This document shows, piece after piece, positions 23,295-31,178 of a stretch of DNA of 44,202 bases. Position 1 is the stretch's first letter. Each line of letters begins with the position of its first letter. Where the stretch lies: NCBI GenBank assembly GCA_963725255.1, contig CAVRXV010000003.1, positions 1 through 44,202 on the forward strand. Direction: 5' to 3'. The notes beneath the pieces are model-generated. The model did not search any database. It saw nothing but the letters and a program-made list of their open reading frames with translations, and had not been told where the DNA came from. The position numbers were made by a program, and so were the translations under genes. The DNA is from JAIEPX01 sp963725255. Its GTDB lineage: Bacteria > Pseudomonadota > Gammaproteobacteria > JAIEPX01.

Positions 23295-24392
23295 ATGAAT
23301 AAGGAACTGAGAGAACTATTAGAACAAATCAGCAACAAAAAAGCAGAAGCAAAACAATTTTTAGCAGAAAACAAAATCGAGGAAGCAAAAGCAGCTCGTG
23401 ATGAAGCTCAAACTTTACAAAATAAATTTGATATCGCTAAGGATTTATACGATCAAGAAAAAGAAGAAGTCGAAAACAAGGAAGTTGAAAAACCAAAAGC
23501 AAAAGACGAAGTTAAAAACTTCATTAACGCTGTTCGTACTAAATTTAAAAACGCTATGTCAGAAGGATCTAACGCTGATGGTGGTTATACTGTTCCACAA
23601 GATATTCAAACTGCTATTAATGAGCTTCGAGAAAGCAAAGATGCTTTACAAACTTTAATTACTGTTGAATCAGTATCTACTTTAAGTGGTAGCCGTGTGT
23701 TTAAAGCTCGTTCTCAACAAACGGGATTTGCTGAAGTGTCTGAAGGTGGAAAAATTACAGAAAAAGCCACTCCGAAATTCACTCAATTACCATACAGTGT
23801 TAAAAAATACGCAGGTTTCTTCGCGTTAACAAATGAACTACTAAAAGATAGCGATGCAGCTATTCGTAAAACTTTAATTCGTTGGATTGGTGATGAATCT
23901 CGTGTAACTCGTAACAAACTTATTCTTGCTGAGTTAGCTAAAAAAGCAAAAACAGCTATTGCGAAAGTGGACGATATTAAAGATACTCTGAATGTATCTT
24001 TAGATCCTGCTTTCCGTTATACAGCTTCTATTGTTACGAACCAAGATGGTTTCAACTGGTTGGATAAGCAAAAAGATAGTGATGGAAACTATTTACTACA
24101 ACCATCTGTTATAGCTCCTACTGGAAAACAGTTATTTGGAGTACCAGTAGTAATGGTATCTAACAAAGACCTTCCGTCCGACAAAACAGCAGGAACTAAA
24201 GCGCCATTTATCATCGGAGACTTAAAAGAGGCTGTTGTACTATTTGATCGTCAAACAACCGAAATTATGGCTTCTGATTCGGCTATGGATGCATTTGAAA
24301 CGGATCGTACTCTATTCCGTGCTATCGAGCGTGAACAAGTTGTTACTCGTGATGCTGAAGCGTTCGTTTATGGACAAGTAACAATCGCATAA
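23295..24392 (+). CDS. major capsid protein, HK97 fold
   Basis: This 365-residue protein has an N-terminal coiled-coil delta (scaffolding) domain at about 1-75 (NKKAEAKQFLAENKIEEAKA) that is presumably cut off by the upstream protease, then the HK97 shell domain beginning near GSNADGGYTVPQDIQTAINE (about 91-110) and ending AFVYGQVTIA. AAAGGAGG lies upstream. No Lys-Asn crosslink partner can be judged by eye. Confidence 0.92.
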   Translation: MNKELRELLEQISNKKAEAKQFLAENKIEEAKAARDEAQTLQNKFDIAKDLYDQEKEEVENKEVEKPKAKDEVKNFINAVRTKFKNAMSEGSNADGGYTVPQDIQTAINELRESKDALQTLITVESVSTLSGSRVFKARSQQTGFAEVSEGGKITEKATPKFTQLPYSVKKYAGFFALTNELLKDSDAAIRKTLIRWIGDESRVTRNKLILAELAKKAKTAIAKVDDIKDTLNVSLDPAFRYTASIVTNQDGFNWLDKQKDSDGNYLLQPSVIAPTGKQLFGVPVVMVSNKDLPSDKTAGTKAPFIIGDLKEAVVLFDRQTTEIMASDSAMDAFETDRTLFRAIEREQVVTRDAEAFVYGQVTIA

Positions 24393-24403
24393 GGAGTGGT
24401 ATC

Positions 24404-24553
24404 ATGAAGGTTAAAGCGTTAATTGATTGCATTGGGCTAGGATATAACCTCAAAACCGATGAAACAGCCGAATTAAACAAAGATTTGGCTGAAAAACTCA
24501 TCAATTTCGGTTATGTCGAGCCAGTAAAAACGACAAGAAAACCTAAGGAGTGA
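24404..24553 (+). CDS. small head-associated protein
   Basis: This 49-residue protein reads MKVKALIDCIGLGYNLKTDE and ends VEPVKTTRKPKE. The KALID and glycine-rich start followed by a helix resembles small proteins between capsid and connector genes in many siphophages, where the role is unproven. AAGGAGTGG lies 6 bases upstream, 12 bases after the capsid gene. Confidence 0.65.
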   Translation: MKVKALIDCIGLGYNLKTDETAELNKDLAEKLINFGYVEPVKTTRKPKE

Positions 24554-24558
24554 TCCTT

Positions 24559-24825
24559 ATGTTAGAAGAAGTAAAGGATTATTTGCGAATTGATGGGACT
24601 GATGAAGATTCTTTTATTATGTCCCTCATTTCTGCTGCCAAGCAATACATCAAGGGTGGAACTGGATGTATTGTGGATGAAAATAACGATTTGCATAAGT
24701 TGGCTGTTAATCTATTAGCGACACATTGGTATGAAAACCGTGAAGCGGTTGGAAAGACCGATGCATTAGCTTTTAGTTTGCAGTCTATTTTTATGCAAAT
24801 GACTTATGGAAGTGATTCCATATGA
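24559..24825 (+). CDS. head-tail connector (gp6-like, DNA packaging)
   Basis: This 88-residue helical protein reads MLEEVKDYLRIDGTDEDSFI and AAKQYIKGGTGCIVDENNDL, the pattern of the phage_gp6/YqbG connector family, which forms a ring below the portal. ATG 24559 has AAGGAG at 9 bases; an in-frame GTG at 24550 lies too close. It overlaps the next gene by 4 bases. Confidence 0.85.
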   Translation: MLEEVKDYLRIDGTDEDSFIMSLISAAKQYIKGGTGCIVDENNDLHKLAVNLLATHWYENREAVGKTDALAFSLQSIFMQMTYGSDSI

Positions 24826-25166
24826 ATCCAGCAAGGTTTAAACACCGTATTGAAATTCAAGAAGAAAAAACAGTCCGTAATCCTGTTACAAAGTTGAATG
24901 AAAAACAATTGATAACCTTCTACAAATGCTGGGCTGAAATTGATCAGCGTGATAGGGTTACGGGCGGTGCTCCTATATTTAGGGAGTTTTACCAAGCTTC
25001 TGTTGAGCGAAATGAAATATTATTAACTTTTAATATTCGCTTTAAAGAGGGTGTAACAACAAACATGCGAGTTTTATTTAATAATAAAACTTATAACGTT
25101 GCACAAGTTAGACCTGACCTACAAGAAAAAAGGACTACTTCTATTTTGTGTAAAGAGGTGGTTTAA
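24822..25166 (+). CDS. head closure protein (head-tail joining family)
   Basis: This 114-residue protein begins MNPARFKHRIEIQEEKTVRN and contains CWAEIDQRDRVTGGAPIFRE, hallmarks of the SPP1 gp16/HK97 gp7-like stopper family. Its C-terminus is a beta strand ending TSILCKEVV. It fits after the connector and before the gp10-like protein. Overlaps at both ends show one operon. Confidence 0.85.
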   Translation: MNPARFKHRIEIQEEKTVRNPVTKLNEKQLITFYKCWAEIDQRDRVTGGAPIFREFYQASVERNEILLTFNIRFKEGVTTNMRVLFNNKTYNVAQVRPDLQEKRTTSILCKEVV

Positions 25167-25552
25167 TGTCAGCTTCATTGGAAGTTAACGGTATGGAAGA
25201 GATTCAACGAAGGTTGATGCAGCTAGGAAACGATAAGAAAATTGTTGAAAACAAGGCTGTTCGTGAAGGTGCTCAACATCTTTTAGAAAAGATGAAAGAA
25301 GAAGTCCCTGTTTCTAATATTAACCATACTCATATTCGCGATGATTTAAAAATAACAGGCGTGAAAAGAGCGAGCGGTGTTCCTGTTGTCGAAGTAGGAC
25401 CTGGCAAAAAGACAGCTTGGAGAGCTAGGTTCTTAGAGTTTGGTACCGTTAAAATGAGCCCGAATCCATTCATTTCAAGGTCTGTTAAATTATCTAAAGA
25501 AGATGTGAAAGCTGCCATAAAAAGTGAATTGAGAAGGGGGCTTGGGCTATGA
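25166..25552 (+). CDS. HK97 gp10-like tail completion protein
   Basis: This 128-residue protein begins MSASLEVNGMEEIQRRLMQL, with the conserved KTAWRARFLEFGTVKMSPNP stretch (about 79-98) and the end IKSELRRGLGL. The family sits between head closure and tail terminator proteins and is needed for joining the tail. It overlaps the next gene by 4 bases. Confidence 0.85.
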   Translation: MSASLEVNGMEEIQRRLMQLGNDKKIVENKAVREGAQHLLEKMKEEVPVSNINHTHIRDDLKITGVKRASGVPVVEVGPGKKTAWRARFLEFGTVKMSPNPFISRSVKLSKEDVKAAIKSELRRGLGL

Positions 25553-25908
25553 TTGATATGGAGGTCCCGGTAATCTCAGCTCTCGAAAGTATTCCAGGAA
25601 TGTCCGAAAAGATTTTTAGATGGTGGGTTCCTGACGAATACGCAAATGATTACCCTTATATTCGAGTGTCTGAGTTGGATAACACGGACAATGATTATGC
25701 GGATAATAAAGCTAGAACGAGCGATATTGATATGCAAGTAGATATGTGGACAATGGGAGACCCTTCCACATTACAGAATGACATAGATCAAATTATGAAG
25801 TCACTATCGTTCAAACGAACAACGGTGGCTTCTTTTCGTGAGGAAAACACGGACGCTATTCGAAAATCACTCAGATACACAACAAAAGTTAAATTAGAGG
25901 AGGAATAA
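25549..25908 (+). CDS. tail terminator (DUF806-like)
   Basis: This 119-residue protein contains FRWWVPDEYANDYPYIRVSE and DIDMQVDMWTMGDPSTLQND, typical of the DUF806/lactococcal tail-completion family, whose ring caps the tail tube where it meets the head. Position immediately before the tail tube gene agrees. AGAAGGGGG-type ribosome site lies in the end of the preceding gene. Confidence 0.75.
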   Translation: MIDMEVPVISALESIPGMSEKIFRWWVPDEYANDYPYIRVSELDNTDNDYADNKARTSDIDMQVDMWTMGDPSTLQNDIDQIMKSLSFKRTTVASFREENTDAIRKSLRYTTKVKLEEE

Positions 25909-25912
25909 GAAT

Positions 25913-26482
25913 ATGGCAATTGTAGGTGTAAGAAAAGTAGTATATGCAGAATTAATGACTGATCCAATGGATGGACCAGCGACTTACGGAACAGTGAAAC
26001 CTTTTTCAAAGGCAATTACATTAAACGTTCAAACGGCAACGAATACGGCAACTAACTATGCTGATAACCGTCCTGTATCCGTTGTTACACAATTAGGCGA
26101 AACAACCGTTTCTCTAACAACAGATGAAATTTCACAAGAAGTTTTAGCCGATATTCTCGGTCAAGAATTGAAAAAAGGTGTAATTGCCTACAAGCAAACA
26201 GGGAAACCTAAGTACATCGCGCTCGGTTTTATTGGTGATACTGATCAAGACACAGAGCAATATGTATGGTTAACGAAGGGTAAATTTAATATCCCGACAA
26301 GCAATTACAATACGAAAACAGATTCGCCTCAGTTCCAAAATCCAGAGATCAGTGGAACATTCGTGGGCCGTGATTCTGATGAAGTATTTAAAATCGTAGC
26401 AGATACAGGGAATGTAGATTTTTCGACATACAAATCAACATTCTTCACTGATGTATTTGATCCAGCCGATTTAACACCTTAA
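25913..26482 (+). CDS. major tail tube protein (phi13 family)
   Basis: This 189-residue protein begins MAIVGVRKVVYAELMTDPMD, includes YADNRPVSVVTQLGETTVSL and ends FFTDVFDPADLTP. This matches the phi13-type major tail protein: one domain, no Ig-like extension. GAGGAGG lies 8 bases upstream. A strong terminator follows, giving a highly expressed upstream segment and reduced expression of the chaperone and tape measure, as in other siphophages. Confidence 0.9.
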   Translation: MAIVGVRKVVYAELMTDPMDGPATYGTVKPFSKAITLNVQTATNTATNYADNRPVSVVTQLGETTVSLTTDEISQEVLADILGQELKKGVIAYKQTGKPKYIALGFIGDTDQDTEQYVWLTKGKFNIPTSNYNTKTDSPQFQNPEISGTFVGRDSDEVFKIVADTGNVDFSTYKSTFFTDVFDPADLTP

Positions 26483-26490
26483 TTATTGAT

Positions 26491-26517
26491 GAGGACTCTC
26501 TTTTGAGTCCTCTTTTT
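26491..26517 (+). terminator. strong intrinsic terminator after tail tube gene
   Basis: GAGGACTC-TCTTTT-GAGTCCTC followed by TTTTT: a perfect 8-bp stem. It separates abundant head/tube proteins from the low-copy tail proteins; the latter must depend on read-through or their own promoter. Confidence 0.9.
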
Positions 26518-26553
26518 GTTTGCTTAGAAAAGGAAAAAATAGGGGGAATTACA

Positions 26554-26913
26554 TTGGAAATCACATTAAGAATTAAAGGTGAATTTAAGACGTTTACACA
26601 AGAATTTGTACCTTTAAAAATATATCGAAAAGCATTGGAAACCGAAAAAAAACTCCAAGCTAAAAAAGTAGATGAAGAGAAAGTATTTGATGATCGTTTG
26701 AATTTAATCGTGGAAATATTTGATAAACAATTTACCAAAGATGAGCTGGAAAACGGACTGAATGCGATTAATCATGCTGAAGTTATGTTCAACATCATCG
26801 GAGTGGGAGTTTTGGGATACCGAAAAATAGATGACCAAGAGGCTATGGTGGGAAAGCTTCTGGAGGGACTAAAAGAAAACACGTCACAATTGATGAACAA
26901 ATCGAACGAGTAA
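26554..26913 (+). CDS. tail assembly chaperone gpG
   Basis: This 119-residue protein starts at TTG 26554 (AGGGGGAATTACA upstream), giving MEITLRIKGEFKTFTQEFVP. gpG-type chaperones coat the tape measure protein while the tube polymerises. Residue 100 onward contains the slippery GGGAAAG, where part of the ribosomes shift frame to make gpGT; those that do not shift finish at TAA 26911. In-frame codons before 26554 lie within the terminator and are excluded. Confidence 0.85.
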   Translation: MEITLRIKGEFKTFTQEFVPLKIYRKALETEKKLQAKKVDEEKVFDDRLNLIVEIFDKQFTKDELENGLNAINHAEVMFNIIGVGVLGYRKIDDQEAMVGKLLEGLKENTSQLMNKSNE

Positions 26914-27092
26914 AAGATATTTATTTAACTCTTATGGATAAAAAAAATTGGACTCCTGCTCAGATTGATGAAATTGACGTGCATTATTATTTTGAATTGC
27001 TTGGCTATCAAGCTGAAATGAGCAAGCCTGGTGCACGTATCAAACAAGCAAAACGGCAAGGTAACTTAACACCTATTAACCATGTGTTTTAA
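26554..27092 (+). CDS. tail assembly chaperone gpGT, made by -1 frameshift
   Basis: The joined product is 26554-26856 followed by 26856-27092, about 179 residues. After VGK the -1 frame reads ASGGTKRKHVTIDEQIERVK and ends RQGNLTPINHVF. The T part, with NWTPAQIDEIDVHYYFELLG, matches the T domain that binds the tape measure protein in Gram-positive phages. The shifted frame has no good start of its own. The geometry, just before the tape measure gene, is conserved from lambda to siphophages of Firmicutes. Confidence 0.85.
26850..26856 (+). promoter_or_regulatory. programmed -1 ribosomal frameshift site
   Basis: GGGAAAG is in register as G GGA AAG with the gpG frame (GTG GGA AAG CTT). It is the same heptamer as the lambda G/GT site and fits the X XXY YYZ rule. 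The overlap of the two frames extends from here to the gpG stop at 26911. Confidence 0.85.
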
Positions 27093-27106
27093 AGTGAGGT
27101 GAGAAT

Positions 27107-30100
27107 ATGGCTGAAGATTTAGGTAGTTTGATAGTTCGAGTCGGATTGGATGGATCTGACTTTGACAGAGGGATAACAAACCTAAACTCAAGAATGAAAC
27201 TGGCACAGAGTGAGTTGAAAGCTTCTCAATCATCATTTAACAATTTTGGAAACTCGATTGATGGTCTGAGATCCAAGCAAGAAGGACTAACTAGGATTTA
27301 TGATCTGCAAGGCGAAAGAGTTAAACAGTTAAGACAACGCTATGATGAAATGGTTAGGACGCAAGGGGAAAACTCGGATGCGGCATTAAGAGCAGGAAGG
27401 ACTCTCAATAGTTCAATTGCTTACTATAATCGTTTAGGGCAAGAAGTTGAATCGGTACAAGGAGAGATCAGAGACCTTTCAACGCAACTTGATAGACAAA
27501 ACTCTGTATGGGGTAGATCTGAGAGCGCTTTGAATACCTTTTCTGATCGTGCTCGACAAGTCGGGCAGAGCATGAAGGATGTTGGTCAAAACTTAACCAT
27601 GAAAGTTACAACACCATTGCTTGCGATGGGTGGTGCAGCATTTAAGGCGGCAGTTGATTTTGAATCGGCTTTCGCTGGTGTAAAAAAGACTGTGAATACG
27701 AGTGAAGAAGGATTTAAAAAGTTAGAAAATGGTATTCGTGATATGGCAAAGGAATTGCCGGCTAGTGCATCTGATATTGCTGCAGTAGCAGAAAGTGCAG
27801 GACAGTTAGGAATAGCTGAGGATAAGATATTATCGTTTTCTCGTACCGTTATTGATCTAGGCGAATCAACCAACCTAACGCGAGAACAAGCTGCTACAGA
27901 GTTTGCTCGTTTTGCTAATATCGTTGGAATGAGCCAAGATAACTTTGATCGTTTAGGGAGTTCTATTGTTGGCCTGGGTAAAGGATGTTGCCCGGTTATC
28001 GAGAAATCGGTAGCATAAAACATCAATCAAAATCGGTGAAGCCTAAGTTAAATTAATTAATTTAATATGGTAATACCGAGGTAAACAGGAATATCACCTG
28101 TCACCGTAACGCATAGGGATTGAGCGTTAAGAGAGCAAAAATATCCCCACGAGTGATTGACACCTGACCATTAATTTGAAGGTGAAAATGTATGCTGAAC
28201 TTATAGGAAACTATAAGAAGTAGAGGATAAAAAGCCTTTACGATAACAAATGAACACTATGGCCACGACTGAATCTGAAATCATGTCAATGGGAATGCGT
28301 CTAGCTGCACAAGGTAAACAAGTAGGAATGACAGAAGCGCAGATCATGGCGTTAGCAGGTACGATGAGTTCATTGGGTATCGAAGCAGAAGCAGGCGGTA
28401 CAGCCATGACAACAGTCCTCAAGAAAATTGATAGTGCTGTTGGCGAAGGTGGAAAATCCTTAGAAGGCTTTGCGAAGGCGTCCGGTGTATCGTCTAAAGA
28501 CTTTTCGAAAGCTTGGAAGTCAGATCCTGTTACGGCGTTAGATATGTTTATTAAAGGTTTAAGCGGATCGAGCAAAGAGGGTAAAAACCTAACATCTATA
28601 TTAGACGATTTAGGCATCAAAGGGATAAGAGAAGCAGACACAATCCTACGTCTGTCTGGGGCATCTGATTTATTATCAAGTGCTGTGAACACATCAACAC
28701 AAGCATGGGATGAAAACAACGCACTAACAAATGAAGCGCAACAAAGATACGAGACTACAGCATCTAAAATCAAAATCCTGTGGAACAACGTAAAAGATTT
28801 AGGCATTGAAATGGGCGGGTATCTTATTCCGATTGTAATGGATGTGGTTGACAAGATAAAACCTCTTGTTCAAAAATTTGGCGAAGCCGATGAAGGAACA
28901 AAAAAACTCATCCTTGCAATCGGTGGAATAGCAGCAGCGGTAGGACCACTATTATTAGCGTTTGGTAATATCGCTATTGGTGTCGGAGGTTTAGCTGGTG
29001 CGTTCGGAACTGTTTCAGGAGCAATTGCAACGGCAGGCGGTTTGAGTGCGGCATTCGGTACTGCATTAGCAGTTTTAACTGGACCCGTTGGCATTACAGT
29101 TGCAGCACTAGCGGGATTAGGAATCGGTTTTGCTTTATTAGACAAGGAAATGGATAAACCTATTGTTAAATCGGATATATTCGCGGGTAAAATTTCGGAT
29201 GCCACAAAAGAAGTATATGGTAGCTATCACGATTTAAGTACGGATGCTCGTGCAGAATTAGAGCTTCTAGCAAACTCATCAGGGGATATTGCGAGTCAAA
29301 TTGCGAGCAATATGGTTCAAAAATATTCTGAAATGGGCGACCAAGTTCTAAATCAAATGAAAGGTAATCATGCCCAACAACTAGAAGAGCTCACCAAATA
29401 CTTTGCAAGTTCCAATGTTTTAACGGAAGAAGAAGAAGCTAAACGAATTAAACTACTGATGGATAAGCAAAAGGAAGAAATTAAGGCTCATACTGACAAA
29501 CAAGCTCGTATTATGGAATTGTTAAACAAAGCTGCATCGGATAAGTACGAACTAACATCTGTTGAAATTCAAGAACTACGGAATTTGACAAATCAAGCAA
29601 ATAATGAAGCATTAAAAACTTTAGTACAGAGTCAAGAAGATCAAGCTCAAATCCGTAAAAATATGAAAGATCAAAACGTGCAGTTAGCAACGGAAGAAGT
29701 TGCTGACATGATAGCAAAAGCGGTTGAAACAAGGGATGGTACTGTTAAAGAAGCCAAGAAAATGCGAGATGAAAGAGTCGAGCAGATTACGAAAATGAAA
29801 GAAGAAGGGATAATCCAATCACAAGAAGAGGCGTATGAACATATTTCCGAGGCTCAAAAGGCGTATGTGGGTGTAGTAGAAAATGCAAATGCTATGTACA
29901 CTGACACGGTAGAGGCTGCTAAAAAGAGAAAAGATGCGAATATCGAACAAGTTAATTTAGAAACAGGCGGGGTTCTTTCTGGTTGGGACAATATGTATAA
30001 CGGTATAATTACCGCAGTAAACTGGATACGTGGACTATTTGGAAAAGGTGCTTTAGAGAAAAGCGGAAGTGTTCGAGATTCCATAAAGCAAAATATTGCC

Positions 30101-31174
30101 GAAGGGTTTATAGGAACAGGATACGCAAATGGGACTCCTTCAAGTGGGCATCCTGGTGGGCCAGCAGTTGTCGGGGAATTAGGAGCCGAACTTGCTCATA
30201 TTCCAGGTCAAGGTGTAACAATATTGGGAGCAAGCGGTCCAGAGTTTTACAGCAACCTTCCTCGAGGCACATCAGTTCTACCAAACAGACAAACTGAAAG
30301 ATTATTAAAATCATACGGTTTCCCAGGCTATGCAGATGGGATCGGCGATTTCTTTGATTGGTTTTTAAAAGGCACAGACCACGTGTGGAATATGATTACA
30401 GATAAATTTAATATAAAAGATTTTTCTTCTATTTTAGATAACCATACAGGCAGCCCATTGAAATATGTTGGTGATATGGCTAAAGAATGGATTCAAAGCT
30501 TATTCGGTGATATGGGTTCCATTGGTGGAGCTATCGGTGGAGCGATTGGTAAAGTTGGCGGTGGAGTTCAGCAGTGGGCGGGTATCGCAAGACAAGCGCT
30601 CATGATGGAAGGACAATATACGGAAGCTAACTTGCAAAGATTGCTTTATCAAATGCAAACGGAGTCAGGTGGTAATCCACGAGCGATAAATCTGTGGGAC
30701 AGTAACGCTAAAAAAGGAATCCCGTCAAAAGGATTGCTTCAAACGATAGATCCAACATTTAGAGCCTATGCAAGACCTGGTTATAGCTCAGATATCTATG
30801 ACCCATTGTCTAACATTCTTGCATCAATTCGCTACGCAATGAGCCGATACGGATCTTTAGAGAGAGCTTATCGTGGGGTAGGATATGCAACAGGTGGAGT
30901 CATTAACAGTCCACATATGGCAATGCTTGGTGAAAATGGTTATAAAGAATGGGTATTAACCTCCGAACCAAGATACAGACACGATAACTTAGCAATGTGG
31001 GCTGAAGCGGGTCAAGCTATGGGCATTCCAGTTGTTTCAGGAAATGGAAATAACGGACCGCAACAAGTCTATAATGGCGATATTTATGTATCTGTGGATG
31101 GAAAAGACTTTGAACAAATGCGTAATGTAGTAGACTTTTTTGATAGCCTAAAACAAGCTAATCGAAGGAGGTGA
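27107..31174 (+). CDS. tape measure protein with lytic transglycosylase domain, interrupted by an intron
   Basis: The exons are 27107-27979 (291 codons) and 28253-31174 (973 residues plus stop). Joined, they read SSIVGLG-NTMATTESEIMS, giving 1264 residues. The protein sets tail length and is ejected with the DNA. The N-terminal coiled coil (SRMKLAQSELKASQSSFNNF), the TP901 core domain (about 170-330), hydrophobic segments (about 515-590) and a second coiled coil (about 700-830) are typical. Near 1070-1165 lies an SLT-type transglycosylase domain (YQMQTESGGNPRAINL with the catalytic Glu) that would open peptidoglycan at infection. Unspliced, translation ends at TAA 28016 after 303 residues; the second exon alone lacks a good ribosome site. 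AAGTGAGGTGAG precedes ATG. Confidence 0.88.
27980..28252 (+). ncRNA. group I self-splicing intron (ORF-less)
   Basis: The 273-nt insertion follows group I rules: the upstream exon ends in U (CCUGGGU, 27973-27979), and the intron ends in G (28252). The internal guide GCCCGG (27990-27995) pairs with CC-GGGU with a U-G pair at the cut, forming P1. Core helices are visible: CGGU/ACCG (28034-28037 with 28075-28078, P4-like), a perfect hairpin in TTAAATTAATTAATTTAA (28048-28065, P5-like), ACAGG/CCUGU (28085-28101, P6a-like), AACGC/GCGUU (28108-28128), CACCU/AGGUG (28161-28184), and CUUAUAG-GAAA-CUAUAAG (28200-28217), a GNRA-capped peripheral helix. The P7 guanosine site was not assigned with certainty. 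Removal restores the tape measure frame exactly. Confidence 0.85.
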
Positions 31175-31178
31175 GTAG

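Noticed and set aside
28018..28252. Tape measure interruption as an insertion sequence or decay
   Set aside because: No transposase, terminal inverted repeats or target duplication are seen; excision with group I splice rules restores the frame exactly.
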